Assembly (NCBI GenBank): GCA_045588485.1
Contig: JAZNEI010000079.1
Span: 1-50,295, forward strand
Reading direction: 5' to 3'
From: HGM04593 sp045588485
GTDB taxonomy: Bacteria; Bacteroidota; Bacteroidia; Bacteroidales; Bacteroidaceae
Length of the DNA: 50,295 bases
In this document: positions 25,510 to 34,783 of the stretch, in pieces
How the letters are laid out: each line of letters begins with the position of its first letter
Position numbering within the stretch: position 1 is the first letter of the stretch
Notes under the pieces: generated by a model
What the model was told of the DNA's origin: nothing
Database searches by the model: none
Seen by the model: the letters and a program-made list of their open reading frames with translations, nothing else
Position numbers and translations under genes: made by a program

Positions 25510-25540
25510 TTTGTTTATTTCAAACTTGTTCTTATCTTTG
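25510..25540 (+). promoter_or_regulatory. Promoter of a candidate small RNA
   Basis: TTTG at 25510-25513, a 19-nt spacer and TATCTTTG at 25533-25540 give a perfect Bacteroidetes promoter with no coding gene downstream, only a terminator at 25643-25685. Confidence 0.7.
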
Positions 25541-25545
25541 CGCTG

Positions 25546-25685
25546 TAAGACCCTGCTGTCCCTGCTGCAAAGCATACTTCAGGGTTATTGTTTTTTATAA
25601 AAATAGGGTTCAAATGGACAATCCTATTGTCTTTTACCCCATAATGTGGTTACTTTCCGTCACGGCCAAGTAACCACATTTTTTA
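25546..25685 (+). ncRNA. Candidate small RNA, about 140 nt
   Basis: The stretch from the promoter above to the terminator can fold into three successive hairpins. The first is ACCCTG/CAGGGT (25550-25576 region), the second AATAGG/CCTATT (about 25602-25627), and the third a 12-bp stem AATGTGGTTACT/AGTAACCACATT (25643-25654 with 25669-25680) followed by a T tract. There is no ORF with a credible start. The position next to tRNA-Lys and abi could make it a cargo-encoded regulator, or a housekeeping RNA such as 6S RNA whose structure I cannot verify by eye. Confidence 0.5.
25643..25685 (+). terminator. Terminator of the candidate small RNA
   Basis: A 12-bp perfect stem with a 14-nt loop is followed by TTTTTT. 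Confidence 0.8.
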
Positions 25686-25752
25686 TGCACTCGCAGTAAA
25701 ATTTTACTATTGGTAAGCCCCACATTCTAAACTATAGAGTTCCGTTTATAAA

Positions 25753-25789
25753 CAAAAAAAACAAGTGGTGGTCTGTCGACCCCACTTGG
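25753..25789 (-). terminator. Terminator of tRNA-Lys
   Basis: On the minus strand a CAAGTGG/CCACTTG stem (25762-25789) is followed by T7 (25760-25754). It lies 11 nt past the 3' end of the tRNA. Confidence 0.8.
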
Positions 25790-25800
25790 ATAAGAACCAG

Positions 25801-25873
25801 TGACTCGCTTGGGGCTCGAACCCAAGACCCCATCCTTAAAAGGGATGTGCTCTACCTGCTGAGCTAGCGAGTC
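25801..25873 (-). tRNA. tRNA-Lys (anticodon UUU)
   Basis: The minus strand folds into a standard cloverleaf: 7-bp acceptor stem GACTCGC/GCGAGTC, D-arm GCTC/GAGC, anticodon arm CATCC-CTTTTAA-GGATG and T-arm TTGGG-TTCGAGC-CCCAA. The anticodon TTT reads AAA/AAG. The discriminator is A and CCA is not encoded. The 3' 13 nt are duplicated at 24422-24434, so the gene may be an integration site. Confidence 0.95.
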
Positions 25874-25987
25874 AACCTTTCTGCCGTTAAGCGAGTGCAA
25901 AGATAGGCATTTAATTTCAATTTACAAACTATTTACAAAATAATTTTGCAAACCAGCATAAAAAAATCAAAAATCAAGGGCGAACCC

Positions 25988-27076
25988 TTATTCTTTATTA
26001 CTATCGACCATTTGGTGATAGCGTTTCACATATCCTATGAGTAAGGTTGTAAGAGGAAGCGCTATTATCATTCCAAGAAGGCCAAGCAGTTTTCCCCACA
26101 CCGACAGTGAAAGCAAAATTACTGCAGGATGAAGATTCATCCGCTTACCCATGATACGTGGAACAAGAAACAGGTCTTGAATAGCCTGCACTACACATAA
26201 AACAGCCAAAGCGCTAAAAAGAATCACCCAAAAGTTGTCGCCTGTATTTGCTGCTTTCATCAATGCAAGAAGTGCCATAGGTACTATTGAAACGGCTTGT
26301 AAATATGGTACCAGGTTAAGTACACCTATAAACAATCCAAATCCTATTGCTATAGGAAAATCTATTATCACAAATCCTACGGCAAAAAGCACGCCCACGA
26401 ACATTGCAACAAGGGCCTGACCACGAAAATATTGACTCATTCCATCGGTAAGGTCATCAGAGAGTTTTGTGGCAAAATCGCGCCATTTTACAGGAAGAAC
26501 CTGTTTCCACTCATCGGCTAGAAGTTCATAATCGAGCAGGATAAAGAATATATACAAAACAACAATAAACGATGCTGCAATCTGTACTACAATATTCAGC
26601 GTACCCAACATAAGCAACTGTGATTTATGCCAAATCTGTTCGGCAAGCGACTGTACACCATCATTCTGCAGTAACTGCAATACACCTTGTTCATTTCCCA
26701 ACTCACGAACATAGTCGATTAACGCCGGAGGAATAGACGGATTCTTTATCTGCTGACTGAAAAAAGCAGCTGCTGTATCTTTAAACACAGCAAACTCATC
26801 AATCATAGAGGGAACAATAAGCAGAAAAGTTCCTACAATTGCAGCAACAACAACAGTAATGGCGGCCACAATTGACAGCATACGGTATTTGAATCGCATA
26901 CGGTACTGAAAAAAAATTACCATAGGATATAGCAGATAGGCAATGAGCCAAGCTATAAAAAATGGCAGAAGTACCCCACTAAGCCCATCGACAACAAAAT
27001 ACAATATGCCCACAGTCATCAATATGAGCACGATACGCAAGAAGCGTCCTACCGATATTTCACTATTATTCTTCAT
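25988..27076 (-). CDS. AI-2E family transporter
   Basis: A 362-aa inner-membrane protein with about eight hydrophobic segments: two tightly packed at the N-terminus (GILYFVVDGLSGVLLPFFIA, then YLLYPMVIFF), a soluble middle of about 90 residues, and a C-terminal bundle with FGLFIGVLNLVPYLQAVSIV and the family ending HPAVILLSLSVWGKLLGLLG. The family (PerM/TqsA) was named for autoinducer-2 export, but members also act as ion/proton antiporters, so the substrate is open. It overlaps tdk by 11 nt on the same strand, suggesting co-transcription. Confidence 0.88.
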   Translation of the reverse strand: MKNNSEISVGRFLRIVLILMTVGILYFVVDGLSGVLLPFFIAWLIAYLLYPMVIFFQYRMRFKYRMLSIVAAITVVVAAIVGTFLLIVPSMIDEFAVFKDTAAAFFSQQIKNPSIPPALIDYVRELGNEQGVLQLLQNDGVQSLAEQIWHKSQLLMLGTLNIVVQIAASFIVVLYIFFILLDYELLADEWKQVLPVKWRDFATKLSDDLTDGMSQYFRGQALVAMFVGVLFAVGFVIIDFPIAIGFGLFIGVLNLVPYLQAVSIVPMALLALMKAANTGDNFWVILFSALAVLCVVQAIQDLFLVPRIMGKRMNLHPAVILLSLSVWGKLLGLLGMIIALPLTTLLIGYVKRYHQMVDSNKE

Positions 27077-27674
27077 TATGTAAATTTTTTCTTTGTGCTA
27101 AAGCTTTATAATAACAATCGCGGCACAAAGGTTCATACTCCATTTTCTCGCCTAGAAGCACCAACTTATCGTTCTCTACCGTGCGATGCGAGACATATGC
27201 CAAATTACCACAACGGACACAGATTGCATGTACCTTGGTGACCTCATCGGCAAGAGCCATTAGTGCCGGCATAGGGCCGAATGGCTGACATTTGAAGTCC
27301 ATATCCAATCCTGCTATAATGACACGGGTACCACGGCGCACAAGCTCGTTGCACACTGCCGGCAGTTCATCATCGAAGAACTGTGCCTCGTCTATGCCTA
27401 CAACATCAACATCCGTAGCCAATAGGAGTATGCTTGCCGAAGATTCTATTGGTGTAGAAAGTATATGGTTACTATCGTGCGACACCACCTCTTCTTGTGA
27501 GTATCGTGTATCGAGTGCCGGCTTGAAAATCTCGACTTTCTGACGTGCAAATTTGGCACGTTTCAACCGGCGGATAAGCTCCTCGGTCTTTCCCGAGAAC
27601 ATTGAACCGCAAATAACCTCGATGCGTCCGCGACGCGCCATCTCCATATAATTGTATTCCGAAAATCTGTTCAT
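27066..27674 (-). CDS. tdk: Thymidine kinase (type II)
   Basis: A 202-aa enzyme with the P-loop GSMFSGKTEELIRRLKRAKF, the DEAQFF motif with the catalytic Glu, the lasso region, and zinc-binding Cys pairs CVRCG and CRDC (about residues 155-190). It phosphorylates thymidine with ATP for salvage. The start at 27674 gives an N-terminus in line with Bacteroides homologues, which carry a short extension before GRIEVICGSMFSG. The gene is divergent from rsmI with about 240 bp between them. Confidence 0.95.
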   Translation of the reverse strand: MNRFSEYNYMEMARRGRIEVICGSMFSGKTEELIRRLKRAKFARQKVEIFKPALDTRYSQEEVVSHDSNHILSTPIESSASILLLATDVDVVGIDEAQFFDDELPAVCNELVRRGTRVIIAGLDMDFKCQPFGPMPALMALADEVTKVHAICVRCGNLAYVSHRTVENDKLVLLGEKMEYEPLCRDCYYKALAQRKNLHNEE

Positions 27675-27917
27675 TGTAAAATTTTAGAAAGTGAGCAGCG
27701 CGAAGTTATATATTTAATTCATAAATAGGACGATAATAGAAGACAAATTATCAACAATTTATTATAGACCTTGAGTGTAAAATCGCAAAATAACAGCAAA
27801 GCAATCCTTAAGTTACAGCCATTTTTAATAAAATTAAAACTTTTTCTTAAGATTATACACAAAATCTGACTATTTTTGCGACAAATCGCAAAGAACAAGC
27901 TGCAATACCTAAAGATT

Positions 27918-28619
27918 ATGGGACTATTATATGTTGTACCTACCCCCGTAGGTAACCTCGAGGATATAACAATGCGTGCACTGCGTATTTTGCGCGAGGC
28001 CGATTTTATTTTGGCCGAGGATACACGTACATCTGCCAAACTGATGAAACATTTCGATATTCAGGTACCGATGTATTCTCATCATAAGTTCAACGAGCAT
28101 AAGACAGTAGGGGGGCTTGCCGAGCGAATAGCGAACAGCGAACATCATGTTGCACTTGTCTCGGATGCAGGAACCCCGGCTATCAGCGACCCCGGATTCA
28201 TGCTTGTACGTGAGTGTATAAGAAACAATGTCGAGGTACAGTGTCTGCCCGGAGCAACAGCATTTGTACCGGCACTTGTAAGTTCGGGACTACCCTGCGA
28301 GAAATTTGTATTCGAGGGATTCCTACCACAGAAAAAAGGCCGCCAGACAAGACTTAATCAACTGAAAGAGGAGCAACGCACGATTATATTCTATGAATCG
28401 CCTTATAGAGTGCTAAAGACATTGACGCAGTTGGCCGAGGTTATGGGACCCACACGTCAAGCTGCAGCAGTGCGCGAAATATCGAAACTGCACGAGGAGT
28501 GTGTACGCGGAACTCTTGCCGAACTTATAGCACATTTCAGCAAACATGAGCCTCGCGGCGAGTTTGTACTTTTAGTCGGCAACACCACCATCCCCGATAA
28601 TAACAATGATGAAGAGTAA
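27918..28619 (+). CDS. rsmI: 16S rRNA (cytidine1402-2'-O)-methyltransferase RsmI
   Basis: A 233-aa tetrapyrrole-methylase-fold enzyme. The start is placed at 27918 (MGLLYVVPTPVGNLEDITMR), which puts the strand right before the SAM loop; the longer frame adds 14 residues without homology. Hallmarks are VPTPVGNLEDIT, LAEDTR, VSDAGTPAISDPG and FYESPYRV. It methylates C1402 of 16S rRNA in the ribosomal P site. It is followed by a 120-bp gap and a lipoprotein gene. Confidence 0.94.
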   Translation: MGLLYVVPTPVGNLEDITMRALRILREADFILAEDTRTSAKLMKHFDIQVPMYSHHKFNEHKTVGGLAERIANSEHHVALVSDAGTPAISDPGFMLVRECIRNNVEVQCLPGATAFVPALVSSGLPCEKFVFEGFLPQKKGRQTRLNQLKEEQRTIIFYESPYRVLKTLTQLAEVMGPTRQAAAVREISKLHEECVRGTLAELIAHFSKHEPRGEFVLLVGNTTIPDNNNDEE

Positions 28620-28740
28620 CCCGAAACAATCATTTTACATCGCTGTTAATAATAAAAAGCAGCAACATTTAAAATATCATTTTAATTCAGCTTTTATTGG
28701 AAAATAAATACAGTAACAACAATTTATAAAAATAACAATT

Positions 28741-29565
28741 ATGAAAAAAGCACTTATACTTATAGCAGTTGTTGCAATGATAAGCAGCTGCCAAGATGGG
28801 CCTAAACGCGAACAGTTGATAAGCACAAACGACTCGTTACAGGCAGTTATAGAGAGCCGCGATGCAGCCCTCGCCGAGATGATTAACACGATAAACCAGG
28901 TAGAAGAGGGATTCCGTGCAATCAACGAGGCACAAGGACGAATTAATCTGGATGCCATAGGTAATGAAAAGAGTATAAACGAGAGTATAGAGCAGGATTT
29001 TGCATACATTAATGAGACGCTGCAAAAAAACAAAGAGGAGATTCAGAAACTGAAAGCACAGCTAAACAAAAATCAAGGAGCCTACAAACAGTTGCATACT
29101 ATGCTCGAAAACCTTCAGCAACAGTTGACAAAGAAAAGCGCCGAGCTTGAAACGATGAAATCGGAACTGATGAAACGCGACATACGTATCGCCAACCTCG
29201 ACAAAACTATTGAGACACTTACTCAGACAAACGAAGAGAGTAAACAGACTATAGACATACAGGAGGCCGAGATTAATACCGTATGGTATGCCATCGGTAC
29301 CAAAAAGGAGCTGAAAAACGAGAATATACTTAAAAGCGGCGATGTATTACGTGCCACAAATGCCAACCTCGACTATTTCACAAAGGCCGATATGCGTGAG
29401 TTGAAGACTATAAACACATACGCAAAGAGTGCCAAATTGCTTACCACCCATCCCGAGAACAGCTACACTCTCGAAAAAGACAGCAACAAGCAGTATGTTC
29501 TTACAATTAAAGAACCGGCAGCATTCTGGAGTATATCAAAATACCTTGTAATACAGGTAAGATAA
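28741..29565 (+). CDS. Coiled-coil lipoprotein
   Basis: A 274-aa lipoprotein: a signal peptide with lipobox ISSC (Cys17), then an extended heptad-rich region (about residues 20-185), including a QKLKAQLNKNQGAYKQLH segment and later ETMKSELMKRDIRIANLDK. After it comes a compact C-terminal domain from about 190 (INTVWYAIGTKKELKN, ending WSISKYLVIQVR) that looks beta-rich. Proteins of this shape are frequent in Bacteroidetes, but I know of no defined activity; an envelope-spanning or scaffold role is plausible. It is closed by a terminator right after the stop. Confidence 0.75.
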   Translation: MKKALILIAVVAMISSCQDGPKREQLISTNDSLQAVIESRDAALAEMINTINQVEEGFRAINEAQGRINLDAIGNEKSINESIEQDFAYINETLQKNKEEIQKLKAQLNKNQGAYKQLHTMLENLQQQLTKKSAELETMKSELMKRDIRIANLDKTIETLTQTNEESKQTIDIQEAEINTVWYAIGTKKELKNENILKSGDVLRATNANLDYFTKADMRELKTINTYAKSAKLLTTHPENSYTLEKDSNKQYVLTIKEPAAFWSISKYLVIQVR

Positions 29566-29571
29566 GACTTA

Positions 29572-29602
29572 TTGCTGCGCCAAGAGGCGCAGCAATCTTT
29601 TT
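29572..29602 (+). terminator. Terminator of the coiled-coil lipoprotein gene
   Basis: A 10-bp perfect stem (TTGCTGCGCC with GGCGCAGCAA) with an AAGA loop and a T5 tail starts 7 nt after the stop. Confidence 0.85.
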
Positions 29603-29624
29603 ACACACCGGCGCAAAAGAAACA

Positions 29625-30320
29625 ATGAACAAATATAAGAATATATTCATAGACCTTGACGACACACTATATGACTTTAAGGGTTCGTCAATGGAATCGT
29701 TCAAAGAGGCATACGACCTACTCGGATACAATCGTTTTTTTAGTTCATTCGAGCAATATATAGAGCTGTACACCCCACGCAACCTGCAACTATGGGAACA
29801 GTACGGACGCGGTGAAATTACGAAGAGCGAACTCAACCGCATACGCTACAGCTACCCTCTTGAAGCAGTGGGCATACACGACGAAGAACTTGCAGCACAA
29901 TTCTGTAGAGAGGCACTGAGCCGTATACCAACAAAAAACAAACTTATCCCGGGATGCAAAGAACTGTTAGATTATCTGTATCCCAAATACAACCTTTACA
30001 TTCTCTCCAACGGTTTTCAGGAGTTACAGGAACATAAGATGCTGACAACAGGTATAAGACATTATTTCAAGTCTCTCATTCTTTCCGACCATATAGGAAT
30101 AAACAAGCCACGACGTGAACTATTTGAACATGCACTAAACAGCACCGGCTCTACTGTAACAGATAGTATTATGGTGGGGGATATGTTCGAGACTGATATT
30201 GTCGGGGCTGCGAATATCGGACTCGACCAACTATTTTTCAACATCTCAGGAATTAAGGAACTGCCTTTCACACCCACATACGAGGTTAGAAATCTTAAGG
30301 AAATTATGGCTATATTATAG
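29625..30320 (+). CDS. YjjG-family non-canonical pyrimidine nucleotidase (HAD)
   Basis: A 231-aa HAD hydrolase with motif I FIDLDDTLYDF (full DxDxT, unlike the HAD gene at 4425), motif II in LYILSNGFQELQ, Lys in INKPRRELFE and motif IV VGDMFETDIVGA. YjjG-type enzymes dephosphorylate UMP/dUMP/dTMP and unusual pyrimidine nucleotides. A helical cap spans about residues 20-90. It is convergent with the efflux operon; only 3 nt separate its stop from that of TolC. Confidence 0.85.
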   Translation: MNKYKNIFIDLDDTLYDFKGSSMESFKEAYDLLGYNRFFSSFEQYIELYTPRNLQLWEQYGRGEITKSELNRIRYSYPLEAVGIHDEELAAQFCREALSRIPTKNKLIPGCKELLDYLYPKYNLYILSNGFQELQEHKMLTTGIRHYFKSLILSDHIGINKPRRELFEHALNSTGSTVTDSIMVGDMFETDIVGAANIGLDQLFFNISGIKELPFTPTYEVRNLKEIMAIL

Positions 30321-30323
30321 GAT

Positions 30324-31661
30324 TCATAATATAGCCCCTATTGCTCTGAGATACTCCAGACGATACAAGAAACGATTTATACGTGCCTCAATAAGTTTCT
30401 GATGTGCTTGCAGCCACATAGTCTGCGCTTCGAGATAATCGGTTAATGGAATATTACCGACCTGAAAAAGTCGGTTGCATACACGCAGATTCTCAGTAGC
30501 AGAAACCACTCCACTCTCGGCTATACTAAGTTCGAGTGCCGATTCGCTGAGGGTATTTGCAGCTTTTGCAGCTTCAAGCATCATCAATTCTGTCGAGTTC
30601 TCCTCATCGGCTATGGTCTCACGATACTGCATCTTTGCCATCCGCAACTTTGCATAGGACGAAGCATTGAATAGCGGAACAGAGAGTTTAAGCCCCAGCA
30701 TAGCATTCCAACCACCCAAGGCTCTATCATTGCCGATAATCGCTCCATTCATATAACCGCACACCCCCACAAGGACAAGCTGCGGCAATAGGTCGGAACG
30801 TGCAATATTCACCTTCTGATGCAAAATGTCACGTTTCAGTGCAAGAATGGCAGCATCGGGACGTGCCGAGATATCATTTATCGCAGCAATGGAATAGTCG
30901 TTCTCAGGCAGCTCCTCTTCAACCTCTATTACCCTATCAAGCGGTAAGCCTATCAGATGACACAAGTTCATAGCGGCAATATGCCGCCCATTATTGGCAC
31001 GTTGCAGATTAAGTTCACTCTCACGAAGCCTCACTTCGACCTTAAGTACATCGTTACGCGATTTTACACCACGCTCATTCGCCATCTGCACCGAGCGTAA
31101 CAGTTCTTTTAAAAGTTCGTTGTACGAAGCAGCCACCTTACGCATCTCATCGGCCCGAACCACATTTGCAAAAGCACGGGCTGTCTCTACCACAACATCT
31201 GCCTCATTCATTCTATATGATTGATTGGCAATGAGTTCGCCTATCTGTCCAATCTTATACCCTGCCACAATCTTTCCACCCATGAAAAGAGGTTGCTCGA
31301 CCTTTACTCCTACTCCGTATAGACAACCTGTCCCATAATCAATTCCAAGACCCGGAAAGTATGCTCCTGCACCCGTAGGAATACCATCCGCACCAAGCAC
31401 CGGCAATAACCCTCCATCCACGTCTAACCTACCATCGACAGTGGAACAGAGGCCTAAGCCATCGAATGATATTCGAGGCAGATAATTGGCAAATGCTGCC
31501 TTACGTGCATATATTGACGATTTTATTCTATAATTGGCAGCCACAACCCTTTTATTGCACATTTTTGCAAGTTCTATACAATGAGCAAGAGTCAATCTCT
31601 CCTGAGCGAAAAATGGAATAGAGATAAAGATAACTGCAAGTACGGTATATATTTTCCTCAT
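30324..31661 (-). CDS. TolC-family outer-membrane efflux protein
   Basis: A 445-aa protein with signal peptide (MRKIYTVLAVIFISIPFFA) and the two-fold helical repeat of outer-membrane efflux proteins: ERLTLAHCIELAKMCNKRV at the start of the first repeat, ARPDAAILALKRDI at the second, and long coiled helices near 160-215 and 370-440. It forms the trimeric exit duct of the pump encoded upstream. It is the last gene of the operon and its ATG overlaps the pump stop by 1 nt (TAATG). Confidence 0.9.
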   Translation of the reverse strand: MRKIYTVLAVIFISIPFFAQERLTLAHCIELAKMCNKRVVAANYRIKSSIYARKAAFANYLPRISFDGLGLCSTVDGRLDVDGGLLPVLGADGIPTGAGAYFPGLGIDYGTGCLYGVGVKVEQPLFMGGKIVAGYKIGQIGELIANQSYRMNEADVVVETARAFANVVRADEMRKVAASYNELLKELLRSVQMANERGVKSRNDVLKVEVRLRESELNLQRANNGRHIAAMNLCHLIGLPLDRVIEVEEELPENDYSIAAINDISARPDAAILALKRDILHQKVNIARSDLLPQLVLVGVCGYMNGAIIGNDRALGGWNAMLGLKLSVPLFNASSYAKLRMAKMQYRETIADEENSTELMMLEAAKAANTLSESALELSIAESGVVSATENLRVCNRLFQVGNIPLTDYLEAQTMWLQAHQKLIEARINRFLYRLEYLRAIGAIL

Positions 31662-34600
31662 TATTTAATCCTTATTCTAAAGAAAATTGCATATAATACA
31701 GGTAGATAGACGAGTGTAGCTATCGTCGAGAAGAAAAGTCCGCCCATAATGGTTACCGCCATAGGCCCAAACAGGTCGTCATTTAGCAAAGGAATCATTC
31801 CTAATATAGTTGTAATAGAGGCCATCATCACCGGACGCAAACGCGAGCAGGCACTCTCGATAAGAACAAGAGCAGATGGCTCGCTATCCATTATACGAAG
31901 GTTTATATCGTCCAACAACACTATACAATTCTTTATGAGCATACCAAGCAGTCCCAATGCACCAACAATAGCACAGAAATTAAACACCTTGCCACTTATG
32001 AGCATTGCCAAGACAACCCCAACAGCCAACAACGGGACACAACATAGTATAAGTGCAGGCTTACTATAATCCTTAAAAAGCGCGATAAGCAATGCTATTA
32101 TAATGATTACAGCCAAGGGAACCTGTCCAAAGAGATAATGCATAGTCTGGTCGCTTGCCTCTTTCTCTCCTCCCCAACGGTAAGAGTAGCCATCGGGAAG
32201 TTTCATCAAAGCAATCTTTTCGGCTATTATCTTTCGTGCGCTCTCGGTCTCTACTCCATCGACGGGAGAGCACATCACCGTCCTCGCACGTTGTCCGTTA
32301 TAACGTACTATAATAGGATACTCCCATACAATATCAATGCCGTCACCAATGGCTGTAAGCGGAATTGTCTGCATTACAGAACGAAGGATTTCCTCTCGCA
32401 TAACAGTGCCGTTCTTTATTTTTAACAGCAAATCATCGGTAATCAGGTGAGTTAAATTAGGAGTCATCGAAAAAACAGAGACACTCTCCAGATTATCTAT
32501 CTGTGCACCGTCATCACCCTTACTTTTCAGAAAAATCATATTCTTATGCCTTCCTTCATAGAATGTAGTAATGGGGATTCCTCCTGTTGCAGTAAGCAAA
32601 GAGATAGAAATATCCTCTCGACTGACACCCTCTCTGCTCGCCAGCATCTGATTATAATCGACCTTTATAAGAGGAGTCGGTTCAGACCAATCAGTAGTCA
32701 CAAGCCTTACCTCCTGGGTACTGTTCATAATATCCATCAAACTACTGGAGAGTGTATCGAGGAGTGCCGGATCGGGTCCTATAAACTGTACCTCGATAGG
32801 ATATTTCTTATACATAATATTATATTTCTTCATTTTCACATAAGCATCGGGATAGTTTTGCGTCAAATATTCCTGTATCTCGGAAATATTATCGTTAAGA
32901 CTCCTTGCCGATGTAAATGACACAATAAGTTCGCCATACGAGAGAGAGGGAAGAGCAATACTGCGCACGAGATTATATCGGGCAGGAGTTCCTCCAATAG
33001 AAGTTGTAACATCGGTAACATCAGCGCGATTCATCAGATAGGATTCAATACCGTGTAAATCACGTTCGACCCGTGTATAGTTACGACCTTCGGGAAGTTT
33101 ATATTCTATATAAAGCTGATTGTAAGTCATGTCAGGAAAAAAGCCCTGTTTGACACATCTAAAGGCCATACAACTTATAGCGACCAATAAGATACCACAT
33201 AAAAGAGTTACCCAACGGCGACGCAGACAAACTGATAATATACACCTAAGAAAAGAGTAGACAACTCCACTGTAAATACTATTGTCATTCACCTTTTTCA
33301 CCGAATCCCTAAGCCATCTATCTGCCATTAGCGGAACCTGTATCAATGCTAAAACCCAACTAAGCAACAGACTGACTGCCAATACTATGAATAAATCACG
33401 TACATAGACACCGGCATTATCGGGCGACAGAAATATAGGTAAAAAAGCAAGTATCGCAATCATTGTTGCTGCCAGAAGCGGCATCGCAATCTTTCGGCCT
33501 ATAGCAGTCAATGCCTCATTTCTTGAAACGCCTCTTTTAAGGTCAGTCAAAATACCGTCAACAATAACAATGGCATTATCGACTAACATACCCATTGCCA
33601 AAATAAAAGAAGCCAACGAAACACGCTGCATCGAACCCCCAAAGTATCCCAATAACAAAAATGTACCCACAACAATCGTTATTAGGCTGAAGCCGATAAT
33701 AAGACCGCTACGCAGTCCCATTGTGAACATAAGAACTAGAATAACAATTACAACCGACTCTATTAGATTCACAAAGAATGCCGACAAAGCATCCAACACC
33801 CTTTGAGGCTGATAAAAGACCTTATTGCATACAATCCCCAATGGCAACCGTTCATTGGCAAGAGCATCCAGACACCTCTCTACATCCTGCCCGACCTTTA
33901 CGATATCTGCGCCCGAAACTGCTGCCACAGCTATTCCGACAGCATTCTTGCCATTGTACTTTAACCTTTCGCGCACAGGCTCCACCGATGAACGTTCTAC
34001 CGTAGCGATATCACACAAACGCAGTTGGTCATCTTCATGTCCGCTGATAATCATCTGTCGTATTTGCTCAATAGTAGAAAATTTATCATCGACTGTAACA
34101 CGTACCCTGTTATCACCATTATTATAATAACCGGCATAATAGACACTGTTATACCTCAGCAATGTGGATAACACCTCGTAAGGAGATACACCCAACGAAG
34201 CCATTTTCACGGGATGCAGCGAAATATCTATACTACCAACCTGCTCGCCATATATATGTACACGTCCCACCCCATCAATATCGGTGAGCTCACGTCGGAT
34301 TAATGCAGCATAATCCGATAGTTCCCTATCGCTATAACCATCACCGGTGAGAGCATAAAACATTCCATAGACAAGATTGAAATCGTCTTGAACCTGCACC
34401 GAGGTTCCTTTAGGAAGCGAGGGAAGCACATCAGCAATATCTCGTCGAAGCATATCCCAACATTGTTCAAGATTACTATCCTTTATTGTCGGCTTTAGCT
34501 CTACCTGAATTATTGCGATATCACTGTACGACCAACTATGCACATTCTTTACCTCGCCAATCGCCCGTATGGTATTCTCGAGCTGTTCGGTAACCTCAAG

Positions 34601-34783
34601 TTCCATTTCGACAGCCGAGGCTCCAGGACGAGTTGCCACCACCATAGCTACCTTTACCTTCACCTCGGGGTCCTCTAATTTACTCATATCATAAGCAGAA
34701 TAGAGACCACCAAGCAACAGCATTGCTATAATAAACCAAACAAGCTTTTTATTTTCGAAAGCCCACTTGCCAAAGTCAATCAT
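31661..34783 (-). CDS. RND-family efflux pump permease
   Basis: A 1040-aa pump; the start is set at 34783 (MIDFGKWAFENKKLVWF), which overlaps the adaptor stop by 4 nt (ATGA), while the longer frame runs into the adaptor gene. Hallmarks are DMSKLEDPEVKVKVAMVVAT after the first membrane helix, GASAVEMELEVTEQLE, the proton-relay helix with the Asp in LAMGMLVDNAIVIVDG, and a second six-helix bundle ending GMIPLLNDDLFGPMA and LVYLPVLYAIFF. The VATRPGA region places it with AcrB/MdtB-like or CzcA-related RND pumps, which export drugs or other small molecules by proton antiport. Substrate unknown. Confidence 0.93.
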   Translation of the reverse strand: MIDFGKWAFENKKLVWFIIAMLLLGGLYSAYDMSKLEDPEVKVKVAMVVATRPGASAVEMELEVTEQLENTIRAIGEVKNVHSWSYSDIAIIQVELKPTIKDSNLEQCWDMLRRDIADVLPSLPKGTSVQVQDDFNLVYGMFYALTGDGYSDRELSDYAALIRRELTDIDGVGRVHIYGEQVGSIDISLHPVKMASLGVSPYEVLSTLLRYNSVYYAGYYNNGDNRVRVTVDDKFSTIEQIRQMIISGHEDDQLRLCDIATVERSSVEPVRERLKYNGKNAVGIAVAAVSGADIVKVGQDVERCLDALANERLPLGIVCNKVFYQPQRVLDALSAFFVNLIESVVIVILVLMFTMGLRSGLIIGFSLITIVVGTFLLLGYFGGSMQRVSLASFILAMGMLVDNAIVIVDGILTDLKRGVSRNEALTAIGRKIAMPLLAATMIAILAFLPIFLSPDNAGVYVRDLFIVLAVSLLLSWVLALIQVPLMADRWLRDSVKKVNDNSIYSGVVYSFLRCILSVCLRRRWVTLLCGILLVAISCMAFRCVKQGFFPDMTYNQLYIEYKLPEGRNYTRVERDLHGIESYLMNRADVTDVTTSIGGTPARYNLVRSIALPSLSYGELIVSFTSARSLNDNISEIQEYLTQNYPDAYVKMKKYNIMYKKYPIEVQFIGPDPALLDTLSSSLMDIMNSTQEVRLVTTDWSEPTPLIKVDYNQMLASREGVSREDISISLLTATGGIPITTFYEGRHKNMIFLKSKGDDGAQIDNLESVSVFSMTPNLTHLITDDLLLKIKNGTVMREEILRSVMQTIPLTAIGDGIDIVWEYPIIVRYNGQRARTVMCSPVDGVETESARKIIAEKIALMKLPDGYSYRWGGEKEASDQTMHYLFGQVPLAVIIIIALLIALFKDYSKPALILCCVPLLAVGVVLAMLISGKVFNFCAIVGALGLLGMLIKNCIVLLDDINLRIMDSEPSALVLIESACSRLRPVMMASITTILGMIPLLNDDLFGPMAVTIMGGLFFSTIATLVYLPVLYAIFFRIRIK

